Below are positions 27,881 to 37,182 of a DNA stretch of 64,000 nt, one piece after another. Under the pieces are notes generated by a model that saw nothing but the letters and a program-made list of their open reading frames with translations, had not been told where the DNA came from and did not search any database. How positions within the stretch are numbered: the first letter of the stretch is position 1; each line of letters opens with the position of its first letter. This DNA comes from Rugamonas apoptosis (GTDB taxonomy: Bacteria; Pseudomonadota; Gammaproteobacteria; Burkholderiales; Burkholderiaceae_D). Where the stretch lies: positions 186,001 to 250,000 of the forward strand of contig NZ_JACEZU010000006.1 of NCBI RefSeq assembly GCF_014042355.1, written 5' to 3'. Both the position numbers and the translations under genes were made by a program.

Positions 27881-28378
27881 ATGAAACTGATCGCCGAAAA
27901 ACGCTCGAAATCCGATTTGTACGATGTGCTGCGCTTCGTGCGCAACAACGGCAGCTGCACCGACACGCTGATGCCGCGCCAGGGCATCCTGCCGCATGAC
28001 CTGCTCCATTACGTGGTGGAGTCGGCGCTGCCGCTGCGCCATGGTTTTCTCAGCCTGGTGGCCCGTGGCGCCGACGTCGGCCAGCCCATGGAGGCCGTGC
28101 ACGATCCCGTCGACCAATACGCGGAACTGGAGGCGGTGCAGACGGAAGCCATCGTGGCTGGCCTGCAGGCCCAGTTATGGCAGGGCGATTTCGACGAGGA
28201 TGCGTTCCTCGACGGCGCCGCCCAAGCCTGCCACGCGCGCGACAAACCGCCCTTCGACTTCACCCCGTTCGACGTGCGCAGCTGCCTGTACGAACGGGCG
28301 CTGGCGCTGCACCGGCAATGGTGCGCGGCGCCCTACTTCAGCACCCTGTCGCTGGAATTCAGCCCGCGCGCGGCGTGA
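27881..28378 (+). CDS. conserved-looking protein of unknown function
   Basis: I do not recognise this 165-residue protein. It is soluble and acidic, with no signal peptide or membrane helix. Its most motif-like part is RQGILPHDLLHYVVESALPLRHGFLSLVARGADVG (about residues 35-69). Further on come a long amphipathic helix (EAVQTEAIVAGLQAQLWQ) and an aromatic C-terminus. Coding is supported by strong GC bias at third positions, an isolated plus-strand position with a 259-bp leader rich in AT, and convergent placement against corA. The AT-rich leader contrasts with the surrounding DNA and probably holds its promoter. Confidence 0.75.
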   Translation: MKLIAEKRSKSDLYDVLRFVRNNGSCTDTLMPRQGILPHDLLHYVVESALPLRHGFLSLVARGADVGQPMEAVHDPVDQYAELEAVQTEAIVAGLQAQLWQGDFDEDAFLDGAAQACHARDKPPFDFTPFDVRSCLYERALALHRQWCAAPYFSTLSLEFSPRAA

Positions 28379-28396
28379 ACCGGCGCGCGGTGAGCA

Positions 28397-29365
28397 TTAC
28401 TTGAGCCAGCCGCGCCGGCGGAAGTACCAGAACGGCGCGATGGCGCTGGTGACCATCAGCAGCAGCGCGAACGGATAACCGAGCGACCAGTCCAGTTCCG
28501 GGAACCAGCCGTGGAAGTTCATGCCGTAGATGGACGCGATCAGCGTCGGCGGCAGGAAGGCCACGCTGGCCACCGAGAAGATCTTGATGATCTTGTTCTG
28601 GTTGATGTTGATGAAGCCGACCGTGGCGTCCATCAGGAAGTTGATCTTATCGAACAGGAAGGACGTGTGGCCGTCCAGCGATTCGATATCACGCAGGATC
28701 TGGCGCGCCTCCTCGAACTGCTCCGTGTTGAGCAATCGGCCCCGCATCAGGAAGCTGACGGCGCGCCGGGTATCCATCATGTTGCGGCGGATCCGGCCGT
28801 TCAAGTCCTCCTCCAGCGCGATCGCGTTCAGGGCGGCGGCCGCGTCCTGGTCGGTGAACTGCTTTTGCAGCACCCGCGCGCTCACTTCCTCCAGGTGCAG
28901 GTAGATGCCTTCGAGCGCGTCGGCCGAATATTCGGCGTCGGTCGCGTACAGGTCCAGCAGCACGTCCATGTAATCGGCGATGGAGCCGGGGCGCGAACGG
29001 GCGCGCATGCGCACCAGGCGGAACACGGGCAGGTCGTCCGTGTGCACCGAGAACAGCATCTTGCGGGCCAGGATGAACGCCACCGTCACCACGCGCGACG
29101 GGCCGTCGTCCTCCTCCAGCAGGAAATCGGTGCGCAGATGCAGGTCGCCGTTCTCCGCCTCGTAGTAGCGGGCCGAGGCCTCGATGTCCTTGACTTCATC
29201 CTCGCCCGGCAGGGTCACGCCATAAATGGCCTTGACCCAGGCCCGTTCGTCCTCGGTCGGATCGGTCAGGTCGACCCAGACCGGCGCCACGTTCTCCAGA
29301 TCGGCGCGGCTGTCGATGGGAACCTGGTTGAGCCGGCCGTTTTGCAGAACGAAGACATTAATCAT
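28397..29365 (-). CDS. corA: CorA family magnesium/cobalt transporter
   Basis: CorA forms a pentameric inner-membrane channel that takes up Mg2+ and often Co2+ or Ni2+. The protein has a large cytoplasmic N-terminal domain with long helices and two C-terminal membrane helices. The selectivity motif GMN occurs in IYGMNFHGWFPELDW at the end of the first helix, and the C-terminus is a basic tail (YFRRRGWLK), all typical. I start at the ATG at 29365 (322 residues); a GTG two codons upstream is also possible. It lies 117 nt downstream of the pilin-like gene in the same direction. Confidence 0.95.
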   Translation of the reverse strand: MINVFVLQNGRLNQVPIDSRADLENVAPVWVDLTDPTEDERAWVKAIYGVTLPGEDEVKDIEASARYYEAENGDLHLRTDFLLEEDDGPSRVVTVAFILARKMLFSVHTDDLPVFRLVRMRARSRPGSIADYMDVLLDLYATDAEYSADALEGIYLHLEEVSARVLQKQFTDQDAAAALNAIALEEDLNGRIRRNMMDTRRAVSFLMRGRLLNTEQFEEARQILRDIESLDGHTSFLFDKINFLMDATVGFININQNKIIKIFSVASVAFLPPTLIASIYGMNFHGWFPELDWSLGYPFALLLMVTSAIAPFWYFRRRGWLK

Positions 29366-29482
29366 GGGCACTCTCGGACAACGATGGAGGGGGCGCGGCG
29401 CGGCGCGTCAAAACAGCGCAAGTGTACCTGCTCGCCTCGCCGCCGGCCACCCCGGCACAGCCTTTTTTTGCGCGGCTTCCGC

Positions 29483-29959
29483 CTAGCGGGTAGCCTTCTC
29501 GATCATCTTGTCCTGCATGTTGGGCGCGCTGTCGGCGGCCGGTTCCGGTTTGGGCGCCTTGGGCGATTCGATGCCGCGCGTTTCGTGCACCTTGACGATG
29601 GTGCTGGTGGGATTGCGATCGGTGCAGTCGACGTCCGACAGCACCGTCTTGCCGTCGATGACGCACTTGCGCAGCACGCCGGCCGGACGGGCGGGTTGGG
29701 CTTGCTGAATCGCTTGCCGGGCCGCCTGTGCAGCCCCTTCCGCCCCTTCCGCCGCATTCGGCACGCTGCCTGGCGCGCCCGGCGCCGCGCCCTGAGCCGA
29801 CGCCGGTGGATGGCCGGTCAGCTTGCCCAGCGCTTCCGCGAACAGGTTGCGCTCACTGCGCATCGACATCATGGCGGCCATGGCGATGGCGGCCAGCGTC
29901 GCCATCAAAATGGCGACCTGGATCAGGCCCAAGCCGCGCTGGTGCTGGATACGTTGCAT
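29483..29959 (-). CDS. small protein with a type IV pilin-like N-terminus
   Basis: The function is unknown. From the ATG at 29959, backed by a strong AAGGAG 7 nt upstream, the protein is 158 residues: MQRIQHQRGLGLIQVAILMATLAAIAMAAM. This resembles a class III prepilin leader (short basic leader, G|xxxI, then a hydrophobic helix), but Gln replaces the usual Glu at mature position 5. The helix is followed by a Pro/Ala-rich linker and a C-terminal domain with a Cys pair (RKCVIDGKTVLSDVDC), which could form a disulfide as in minor pilins. It lies 28 nt downstream of mtgA, far from the pil clusters. It could instead be a simple type II membrane protein. Confidence 0.75.
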   Translation of the reverse strand: MQRIQHQRGLGLIQVAILMATLAAIAMAAMMSMRSERNLFAEALGKLTGHPPASAQGAAPGAPGSVPNAAEGAEGAAQAARQAIQQAQPARPAGVLRKCVIDGKTVLSDVDCTDRNPTSTIVKVHETRGIESPKAPKPEPAADSAPNMQDKMIEKATR

Positions 29960-29987
29960 GACAACTCCTTCGCTCACAGGTGGAACA

Positions 29988-30704
29988 TCAAGGCAGTTCG
30001 GCCGCGCCCATGCGGTGCAGGATCACGCCCGTGCGGCGCGCCAGGTAGCCGGAATCGCGGTGCTTGTCGAAAAAGCGCGGGTTGGGCAGCATCACGGCCA
30101 GCTTGGCCGCCTGCGCCGCGCCCAGGTTGGCCGCGCTCACGCCGTAGTAATGGCGCGCCGCCGCTTCCGCGCCGAAGATGCCGGTGCCGAATTCGACCAC
30201 ATTCAGGTAGATCTCGAAGATGCGTTCCTTGTCCATCACCGCTTCCAGCATATAGGTGATGACCAGCTCCTGCCCCTTGCGCAGATAGCTGCGCGAGCCG
30301 GACAGGAACAGATTCTTGGCCAGTTGCTGGGTGATGGTGGAACCACCGCGCACCACCTTGTGCTTCTGGCTGTTTTTCTCATACGCTTTTTGCAGCGCGT
30401 CCCAGTCGACCCCATCGTGCTCGGAGAAATTGGCGTCCTCCGACGCGATGATGGCGCGCTTGAGGTTATTCGAGATGCGGTCGTACGGCACCCACAGCTG
30501 CTGGATATTGGCGTTCGGGTTCTTCTCGCGCAGCACGGCCTGCTGTTCGCGCATGAAACTGCTCATGCCCGGGTTATGGTCCACCCACCAGCAGATGTGG
30601 AGGAAGAACCATAACTGCACCAGCACCAGCAGCGCCAGCGGCGCGATCACCAGCCACTTGATCCAGCGCCGCCGTCCGCCTTCCTTCTTGCGGGCGCCCG
30701 TCAC
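29988..30704 (-). CDS. mtgA: monofunctional biosynthetic peptidoglycan transglycosylase
   Basis: MtgA polymerises lipid II into glycan strands in the periplasm, anchored in the inner membrane. The GTG at 30704 overlaps the aroE stop (GTGA), which gives a 238-residue protein of normal size; longer readings run back into aroE. A membrane helix spans about residues 14-34. The GT51 domain follows with its catalytic motif [16 protein letters not shown], then [17 protein letters not shown] and [30 protein letters not shown], all family signatures. There is no transpeptidase domain. Confidence 0.95.
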   Translation of the reverse strand: MTGARKKEGGRRRWIKWLVIAPLALLVLVQLWFFLHICWWVDHNPGMSSFMREQQAVLREKNPNANIQQLWVPYDRISNNLKRAIIASEDANFSEHDGVDWDALQKAYEKNSQKHKVVRGGSTITQQLAKNLFLSGSRSYLRKGQELVITYMLEAVMDKERIFEIYLNVVEFGTGIFGAEAAARHYYGVSAANLGAAQAAKLAVMLPNPRFFDKHRDSGYLARRTGVILHRMGAAELP

Positions 30705-31519
30705 AGGGCGGCCCGCATCTGGTGCAGCAGCTCGCCCGTGGCCGGATGCACGCCGCGCCACACGGCGAACGCTTCAGCCGCCTGCTCCACCAGCATGCCC
30801 AGACCGTCGCGCACCAGCGCGCCATGCTCGCTCGCGTACTGCATGAACACGGTGGGCTGGGCGCCATACATCATGTCCAGCGCCAGCGTACCCGGTGCGA
30901 ACACGCCGTCCGGCAGCGGCGGCAGGTCGCCCTGCAAACTGGCTGAGGTGGCGTTGATGACGATATCGAACGGCCCCGCCACTTGCCCGAAACCGCAGCC
31001 GCTCACCACGTCCGCGCCGCCCAGCGCGGCGAACTGGCGCGCCAGTTCCTCGGCCGTGGCCACGGTGCGGTTGGCGATCACCAGCCGGGCCGGCCGGTGT
31101 TCCAGGATGGGCAGCACCACGCCACGGGCGGCGCCGCCGGCGCCCAGCAGCAGCACCCGCTTGCCGGTGATGGCCACGCCGGCGTTGTTGACGATGTCGG
31201 CAACGAGGCCGGCGCCATCCGTGTTGTCGCCTATGATGCCCTGCTCCGTGAAGTGCAAGGTATTGACGGCGCCCGCTGCCTGCGCCCGCACCGTCAGCGC
31301 CTGCGCCAGCTTGTGGGCTTCCAGCTTGAACGGCACGGTCACGTTGGCGCCCTTGCCGCCTTCGGCGATGAAGGCATGCACGGCGGCCGCGAAGCCGTCC
31401 AGCGGCGCCAGGCGCGCCTCGTAGGTCAATGCTTGCCCGGTCTGGGCCGCGAACGCGGCGTGGATGGCGGGCGATTTGCTGTGGCCGATGGGATTGCCGA
31501 ATACGCAGTAGCGGTCCAT
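30701..31519 (-). CDS. aroE: shikimate dehydrogenase
   Basis: AroE reduces 3-dehydroshikimate to shikimate with NADPH in aromatic amino acid synthesis. The protein begins [20 protein letters not shown], with the shikimate-binding Ser pair, has NVTVPFK with the catalytic Lys, DNTDGAGL with the catalytic Asp, and the NADP loop [11 protein letters not shown]. The ATG at 31519 overlaps the stop of the upstream TonB-like gene (TGATG). The 272-residue length is usual. It is coupled on both sides, with mtgA following. Confidence 0.96.
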   Translation of the reverse strand: MDRYCVFGNPIGHSKSPAIHAAFAAQTGQALTYEARLAPLDGFAAAVHAFIAEGGKGANVTVPFKLEAHKLAQALTVRAQAAGAVNTLHFTEQGIIGDNTDGAGLVADIVNNAGVAITGKRVLLLGAGGAARGVVLPILEHRPARLVIANRTVATAEELARQFAALGGADVVSGCGFGQVAGPFDIVINATSASLQGDLPPLPDGVFAPGTLALDMMYGAQPTVFMQYASEHGALVRDGLGMLVEQAAEAFAVWRGVHPATGELLHQMRAAL

Positions 31520-32406
31520 CACTGGGCACCGCCGCTCAGGTTAGCTTCCATTTTTTCTTCACGGGTGAATTTGAATCGGGTGATGATGACCCACAGGTCA
31601 TCCTTGTCGCTGGACAGCATCTTGGGCGGGAAGCGCCCGAACGGTTGCGCGCGCCGCACGATTTCCAGCGCCTTGGCGTCCAGCGCCGGGTTGCCGGAAC
31701 TGCGTTCCACGCGCGCGCCGCCATCCTTGGTGTAGATGTGGCCATCCTGGAATACGGGGATGTAGACCACCAGTTCGCCATACAGCTTGCGCCCGTTCTG
31801 CTGGGGGAAGTTGAGCGTGCCCACTTCCTCGATGCGGCGCTGCATGGTCTTGTAATACTCGGCATAACCCACTTCGCGCGTGCTGGGCGTGATGAAGGTC
31901 TTCTTGGGCCGCTTGTTCTGGTCGTCGATGGTTTCGCTGATCTCGGCCGCCATGCGGGCGATGGCCTTGCTGCTGTCGAGCAGGTCGGCGCCCGTGGGCA
32001 GCGGATCGGGCTTGCTCTTTTCCGTCACCGGCGGGGCCGTGAACGGAGTGGGCTTGCTTATCTGGCTCAGCAGGTTACGCTGCTGCTCTTCCAGTTCCGC
32101 GATGCGGCGCCGGCTGGCCTTGACGCTGTCGCCCATCTCCATCTTGCGCATGTCGGGCAGGGGCGACTTGGCGCGGCCCGTGTCCACATTGCCGCCGCCA
32201 TCGAGGTTGGCCTGGGCCAGCGCCTCGGCCTTGAGCGGCGCGCGCGCGTGCTTGGCGTTGACCAGGATGACTTCCAGGCCGGGGTCGGTGGGCTCCACCT
32301 TGAACGCCTTGGGCGAGATGAAATGGACCGCGAGCAAAGCCCCGTGCGCCAGCAACGAGACGCCGAACGCCATCATCAGGAAACGGTTTTCTTGGAGAGA
32401 CTTCAC
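31519..32406 (-). CDS. TonB-like cell envelope protein
   Basis: This 295-residue protein has an N-terminal membrane anchor ([19 protein letters not shown], about residues 9-27), a periplasmic stretch with a coiled-coil-like segment ([23 protein letters not shown]) and a C-terminal TonB-type domain ([42 protein letters not shown]...). TonB proteins transmit proton-motive force to outer-membrane receptors. Here, however, no exbB/exbD is adjacent, and the Pro-rich spacer is weak, so it may serve another envelope role. The gene precedes aroE-mtgA with an overlapping stop/start and follows rnb by 94 nt. Confidence 0.85.
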   Translation of the reverse strand: MKSLQENRFLMMAFGVSLLAHGALLAVHFISPKAFKVEPTDPGLEVILVNAKHARAPLKAEALAQANLDGGGNVDTGRAKSPLPDMRKMEMGDSVKASRRRIAELEEQQRNLLSQISKPTPFTAPPVTEKSKPDPLPTGADLLDSSKAIARMAAEISETIDDQNKRPKKTFITPSTREVGYAEYYKTMQRRIEEVGTLNFPQQNGRKLYGELVVYIPVFQDGHIYTKDGGARVERSSGNPALDAKALEIVRRAQPFGRFPPKMLSSDKDDLWVIITRFKFTREEKMEANLSGGAQ

Positions 32407-32500
32407 GCTGTGCCAGACCGCAGGGAAAACAAAGTGGGCTGATTTTAACCCGAACCGGTGGGACGGCGATCCAGCCGCCGCCCCACCCCAAGGCTATCAC

Positions 32501-34561
32501 CTAGTCAGCCAGCGGCGCTTCGGCCGTTGACTCGCCCGTGACGATTACAGGCTCGTCCGTGGCGGGCGCCGCTTCGGCCTGTTCCTCGGCGGCCGTTTCC
32601 ACGGCGGACACGTCATCCTCGTCCTCGTAATCGAGCTCGGCATCCGTGGCCACCGTATCGGTGGTCGGGATTTCCAGCAGACGCGCCTCGATCGACAAAT
32701 CGACCTCGTCCCAGCGCAGGATGTCGAGCTTGACCTGCGCCCCGCGCGCCACCTGCGGCATGCCGGGCAGGCGGATGATGAGGGGAATATCGACCAGGCG
32801 CAGCACTTCATCCTTGAGCACCACCGCTTCCACCTGGCGCGCATCCTCCTGGCCCAGCCAGCGCAAGCACCAGTAGCGTTCCATATTGGACTGGAAGTCG
32901 GCGTAGGCCGCATAGGCCGCGTCGAAGGCGGACACGATGGCGAACAAATTGGCATCCTTGGGCTTGAACGGGGCCACCAGCGGCGCCGTCACGCCATGCT
33001 CGGCGCAGGCCAGGATTTGCCACTGGTTGACCAGGTCGGTGTAGCGGCGCAGCGGCGAGGTGCTCCACGCGTACTGGTCCACGCCCAGGCCCTGGTGGGG
33101 CGCGGCGTGCGTCACCATGCGCACCTGCATCTTGGCGGCCCAGCCGCCCGTGCCGCCACCCTGGCTGCGGTAGATGCCGGGCACGCCGTGCTCGTGCATC
33201 ATCTTGCCCCAGCTGCTGTTGGCAAAGATCATCAGCTCGGCCACGATCTTGTCCAGCGGCGCGCCGCGCTTGCGGCGGCTGACGGTGACCACGTCGTCTT
33301 CCACGTAGAAGTTAAAATCGACGCGGTTGTTCTGCTCGGGCTTGAGGCCGAACGCTTCGCGCTTGGCCATGCGGCCCTGCTCCAGGTGCTGGGCCCACTG
33401 CCACAACAGGGCCAGCTCATCCTTGTGGGCATACTCGCCCACGCCGCTGGCCAGGGTTTCCTCGTTGACCAGCTCGTCCAGGTCATTGTGGCGCAGGTTG
33501 TTGGCGATCGGCACCAGCTCGGCGCGCGTCACGGTGGACACCACGCTCCAGTCGGCCGGATTCAAGGTGGCGTACAGCGACAGGGCCGGGCAAGTCTTGC
33601 CTTCGGCCAGCGTGAACGCTTCCACGATGCTGTCGGGCAGCATGGTGATCTTGTCGCCAGGCATGTAGACGGTGGACATGCGGGCGCGCGCCATCTTGTC
33701 GACCGCGTCGTCCGGCTTGATGCCCAGCGCCGGCGCGGCGATGTGGATACCGACCCGCACCGTGCCATCGTCCAGCCGTACGACGGAAAACGCATCGTCG
33801 ATCTCGGTGGTGGTGACGTCATCGATGGAGAACGCGCGCACGTCCGCCACGGGCAGGTTGGTGGGCGCCACCGGCAGCGGCACCTCGGGGAAACCGGCGC
33901 CGCGCGGGAAGTTCTCGAACAGGAATTTAGACAGGTGCAACTGCTTGGGCGAGGCCACGCCGCCCACGGCCAGCATCAGGCGCTGGGCGTTGGTGTGCAG
34001 TTCGTCGCAAGCCGCTTCCAGCGCCTTGTATTCGATGGAATTCTTGTCCGGCTTGAACAGCAGTTGCTGCACGATGTTCTGCAGGGACGCGGGCAACTGG
34101 TTGGCCTTCAATTCGTCCACGTACTGGGCCTGGATGATGGCTTGCTGTTTCTTCTTCTCGATGCCGGCCTGGGCCGCGCGCAGCGATTGTTCCGGCGCCG
34201 CCTTGTAGCGGCCCCGGCCCTTTTTGTAGAAATAGATGGGCGCGCCGTGCAGGCTCAGGATCAGGCCGGCCGCCTCGAACGGCAGCGGCGCGTGGCCGAA
34301 ATATTCGGCGCCCAGTTCCGCGAAGCCAAACTCCTCCTCGCCCGCCACTTCCCACAGGAAGTCCAGGTCGATGTCGGCGGCCACGGCCCGGGCTTGTTCC
34401 TGCAGCTCGGCCGGCGATGGCTTTTCATACTGCAGCAGCACATCCTTGACCTTGACCTTGGTGCGCTTGCCGCTGGCCAGTTCCACCTGGTAAGCCTCGC
34501 CCGCTTGCGACAGGACGGTGCCTACCTTGAAATCGCCGGATTCTTCGAAAAATAAATTCAT
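32501..34561 (-). CDS. RNB-domain exoribonuclease (RNase II family)
   Basis: This 686-residue protein is a 3'-5' exoribonuclease of the RNase II/R superfamily. The central RNB domain has the metal-binding Asp cluster in FSIDDVTTTEIDDAFSV and PGDKITMLPDSIVEAFTLAEGKTCPALS, followed by GTGGWAAKMQVRMVTHAAPHQGLGVDQYAWSTSPLRRYTDLVNQ, the conserved RNA-binding and catalytic segment. N-terminal cold-shock domains are not obvious, and the acidic C-terminus (DEDDVSAVETAAEEQAEAAP) is disordered. It is shorter and more divergent than RNase R, so a specific name is withheld. Its ATG overlaps the ubiC stop. Confidence 0.9.
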   Translation of the reverse strand: MNLFFEESGDFKVGTVLSQAGEAYQVELASGKRTKVKVKDVLLQYEKPSPAELQEQARAVAADIDLDFLWEVAGEEEFGFAELGAEYFGHAPLPFEAAGLILSLHGAPIYFYKKGRGRYKAAPEQSLRAAQAGIEKKKQQAIIQAQYVDELKANQLPASLQNIVQQLLFKPDKNSIEYKALEAACDELHTNAQRLMLAVGGVASPKQLHLSKFLFENFPRGAGFPEVPLPVAPTNLPVADVRAFSIDDVTTTEIDDAFSVVRLDDGTVRVGIHIAAPALGIKPDDAVDKMARARMSTVYMPGDKITMLPDSIVEAFTLAEGKTCPALSLYATLNPADWSVVSTVTRAELVPIANNLRHNDLDELVNEETLASGVGEYAHKDELALLWQWAQHLEQGRMAKREAFGLKPEQNNRVDFNFYVEDDVVTVSRRKRGAPLDKIVAELMIFANSSWGKMMHEHGVPGIYRSQGGGTGGWAAKMQVRMVTHAAPHQGLGVDQYAWSTSPLRRYTDLVNQWQILACAEHGVTAPLVAPFKPKDANLFAIVSAFDAAYAAYADFQSNMERYWCLRWLGQEDARQVEAVVLKDEVLRLVDIPLIIRLPGMPQVARGAQVKLDILRWDEVDLSIEARLLEIPTTDTVATDAELDYEDEDDVSAVETAAEEQAEAAPATDEPVIVTGESTAEAPLAD

Positions 34562-35148
34562 TGCTCGCTTCTATTCGTTATCGTTATGTTGTGTTGCACC
34601 AGCTCCAGCACGGCTGGCAGGAAAACTTCCGTCACCAGCAGCGTGCCCTGGCGGCGCCGGTACAGGCAGCGCCGCGCATACAAAATCTGTGGCCCATCCA
34701 ATCCCAACGCGGCACTGGCGCGCCGCATCAGCGGATGGCCTGGGCGCAAGCGCGCATAGTGCAGCGCACCGCGCCGCACCATCGGGTCGCCGAACAAGGT
34801 CGAACCCAGCGAGCGTTCGCCCAGCGCGCTGAACAGTGGCCAATCGGCCGCCGTGGCCGACATGGGCACCACCGTGTGGCCGAACACCACGGGTCTATTA
34901 TCACACCGTAGCAGCACTTCGCGTTCCCACACGCGCCCCGGGCGATGCAGGCCGATGGCCGCCATCTCGTCCGTCAGGCAGCGCGCCGGGCGCTGGTGCA
35001 AACATTGCACGCGGAACGCCTGGCTGTGGTCCTTGAGCTTGGCCGTCAGCGAACCGCCGCCCGTGAGCCAGTGGCGCAGTTCGAACGGCGCGTTGAGCGC
35101 GTTGACGTGGCCATACCAGTGCGCCTGCCGCAGCGTGGGCGCCCTCAC
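34558..35148 (-). CDS. ubiC: chorismate lyase
   Basis: UbiC removes pyruvate from chorismate to give 4-hydroxybenzoate, the first step of ubiquinone synthesis. The 196-residue protein has the family segments RVWEREVLLRCDNRPVVFGHTV, GERSLGSTLFGD and YARRCLYRRRQGTLLVTEVFLPAVL. The start is a GTG overlapping the yqiA stop (GTGA), and the stop overlaps the rnb start. The length fits the betaproteobacterial form, slightly longer than E. coli UbiC. No ubiA lies next to it. Confidence 0.9.
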   Translation of the reverse strand: MRAPTLRQAHWYGHVNALNAPFELRHWLTGGGSLTAKLKDHSQAFRVQCLHQRPARCLTDEMAAIGLHRPGRVWEREVLLRCDNRPVVFGHTVVPMSATAADWPLFSALGERSLGSTLFGDPMVRRGALHYARLRPGHPLMRRASAALGLDGPQILYARRCLYRRRQGTLLVTEVFLPAVLELVQHNITITNRSEQ

Positions 35149-35723
35149 CGGCCCGCCCCGACGCCGCAGAACGCCAGCACCGGCGCTACATAATCGGCGA
35201 AGCCGGAAATGGCGTGGTCGCTGCCGGCGATCACTTGCTGGGCCGCACCCGCGTAGTGGCGCACCATGTCGCGGTAGTCCAGCACTTCGTCACCCGTGGC
35301 CGCCAGCAGGAAATACCGTTCCGGCCGCGTGATGCGGGGTACGGCCAGCGCTTGCAGCTCCTCAATATAGTCACGCTTGAATTCGAACGGCTCGTCCGAA
35401 TGGAATTGCGTGCCCACGCCCACATACGGTTCCAGGTCCAGCATGGGCACCACGGCCGGGTTCAGCACGGCGGCACGGCAGCCGAGTTTCTCGGCCAGCC
35501 AGGTGGCGTAATAGCCGCCCAGCGAGGAACCGATCAGGGCCAGCTCGCCGGCCGGTACGCCTGCCACCAGCTTCAGCGCCAGTTCCATGGCCGCCTTGGG
35601 CGAGGCCGGCAATTGCGGGCACAGGTAGCCGGTCCCCAGGCCCAGCGCCTGCATGTGCTCGCCCACCAGGCGGGCCTTCATGGAACTCGGCGAGGAACGG
35701 AAGCCGTGCAGATAAAGAATCAT
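35145..35723 (-). CDS. yqiA: YqiA/YcfP-type alpha/beta hydrolase
   Basis: This 192-residue esterase-like protein of the UPF0227/YqiA family has an N-terminal strand MILYLHGFRSSPSSMKA, with HGF forming the oxyanion region. The nucleophile elbow GSSLGGYYATWLAEK lies near residue 66, and a late GSDHAISGFADY supplies the catalytic His. YqiA of E. coli hydrolyses short acyl esters in vitro; the natural substrate is unknown. It is translation-coupled with mpl upstream and ubiC downstream, each overlap being 4 nt. Confidence 0.9.
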   Translation of the reverse strand: MILYLHGFRSSPSSMKARLVGEHMQALGLGTGYLCPQLPASPKAAMELALKLVAGVPAGELALIGSSLGGYYATWLAEKLGCRAAVLNPAVVPMLDLEPYVGVGTQFHSDEPFEFKRDYIEELQALAVPRITRPERYFLLAATGDEVLDYRDMVRHYAGAAQQVIAGSDHAISGFADYVAPVLAFCGVGAGR

Positions 35724-37090
35724 CGGTCCAGCGCCTGCAGGATTTTCTGGTGCACGCCGCCGAAGCCACCGTTACTCATCACCACCACCTGATCACCGGG
35801 ACGGGCGGCGGCGGCGATGGCCGCCACCAGCGCATCGATATCCTCGAACGCGCTGGCCCGCTGGCCCAGCGGCGCCAGCGCGTCGCCCAGGCTCCAGCCC
35901 AGCGCCTGCTGGCTGCCGTAGCCGAACACCAGGTCGGCGTCGGCCAGGCTGCCCGGCAGCGCATCCTTCATGGCGCCCAGTTTCATGGTGTTGGAACGCG
36001 GTTCCAGCACGGCCAGGATGCGGCTCGCTTGCCCCAGCTTCTGGCGCAGCCCGCCCACGGTGGTGGCGATGGCCGTCGGATGGTGGGCGAAATCGTCGTA
36101 CACGGTAACGCCGTTGACCACGCCGCGCACTTCCATGCGCCGCTTGACGCTCTGGAAGCTGGCCAGCGACTGCGCGGCCTGGGCCACGGGCACGCCCACA
36201 TGGCGCGCGGCGGCGATGGCGGCCAGCGCGTTGGCGCGGTTGTGCTTGCCCGTGAGCTGCCAGTGCACGGTGCCGGACGGCTCGCCGTTGAAGATCACAT
36301 CGAAACTGCCATCGTCATGTTCGCGCAAGGTCCAGTTGACGCCGTCGCTCAGGCCGAAGCTTTCGCGCTCACTCCAGCAACCGCGTTGCAGCACCCGTTG
36401 CAGCGACGCTTCGTCGCCATTGACGACCAGCCGGCCGATGCCGGGCACGGTGCGCACCAGGTGGTGGAACTGGGTCTCGATGGCGGCCAGATCGGGGAAG
36501 ATGTCGGCGTGATCGTATTCCAGGTTGTTCAGGATGGCCGTCTTGGCATGGTAGTGGACGAACTTGCTGCGCTTGTCGAAGAAGGCCGTGTCGTATTCGT
36601 CCGCCTCGATCACGAAGAAGTCCGAATCCACGCCGGGGCCGGACAAGCGGGCCGAGATGCCGAAATTGACAGGCACGCCGCCGATCAGGAAGCCGGGCGC
36701 GTAGCCGGCGTCTTCCAGGATCCAGGCCAGCATGGCCGAGGTGGTGGTCTTGCCGTGCGTGCCGGCCACGGCCAGCACCCACTTGTTGCGTAATATATGT
36801 TCGCCTATCCATTGCGGGCCCGACACATAGGGCAGGCTGCGGTTGAGGATTTCCTCGATCAAGGGATTGCCGCGCGTGACCACGTTGCCGACCACATACA
36901 AATCAGGCTTGAGCTGCACCTGTTCCGCCCCAAAACCCTGGATCAGTTCGATGCCCTGGGCTTCCAGCTGGGTGCTCATGGGCGGGTAGACGTTGGCGTC
37001 GCAGCCGGTGACGCGGTGGCCAGCCTGCTTGGCCAGCACGGCCAGGCCGCCCATGAAGGTGCCGCAAATGCCGAGGATATGAATATGCAT
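35720..37090 (-). CDS. mpl: UDP-N-acetylmuramate:L-Ala-gamma-D-Glu-meso-DAP ligase
   Basis: Mpl reattaches the recycled murein tripeptide to UDP-MurNAc, saving peptidoglycan fragments for reuse. The 456-residue protein is a Mur ligase: N-terminal HILGICGTFMGGLAVLAKQAGHRVTGCD, ATP P-loop VAGTHGKTTTSAMLAWILEDAG, then VIEADEYDTAFFDKRSKF and HNRANALAAIAAARHVG. The FMGGLA and DTAFFDKRSKF segments mark Mpl rather than MurC. It is the first gene of mpl-yqiA-ubiC-rnb, with a 92-bp divergent gap to the gene at 37183. It works with ampD, also in this window, in peptidoglycan recycling. Confidence 0.95.
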   Translation of the reverse strand: MHIHILGICGTFMGGLAVLAKQAGHRVTGCDANVYPPMSTQLEAQGIELIQGFGAEQVQLKPDLYVVGNVVTRGNPLIEEILNRSLPYVSGPQWIGEHILRNKWVLAVAGTHGKTTTSAMLAWILEDAGYAPGFLIGGVPVNFGISARLSGPGVDSDFFVIEADEYDTAFFDKRSKFVHYHAKTAILNNLEYDHADIFPDLAAIETQFHHLVRTVPGIGRLVVNGDEASLQRVLQRGCWSERESFGLSDGVNWTLREHDDGSFDVIFNGEPSGTVHWQLTGKHNRANALAAIAAARHVGVPVAQAAQSLASFQSVKRRMEVRGVVNGVTVYDDFAHHPTAIATTVGGLRQKLGQASRILAVLEPRSNTMKLGAMKDALPGSLADADLVFGYGSQQALGWSLGDALAPLGQRASAFEDIDALVAAIAAAARPGDQVVVMSNGGFGGVHQKILQALDR

Positions 37091-37182
37091 GTGATAAAGT
37101 CGGTGGGACGATGGTCAGAGATGGGATTTTACCTGACGCGGACGGTTTTTCCCCTTTTGCCTAATCAGGTATCATTTGCGAC

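Noticed and set aside
28370..28400. Convergent terminator between the 27881 gene and corA
   Set aside because: CCGGCGCG/CGCGCCGG-like arms exist but there is no U-tract, so I do not call it.
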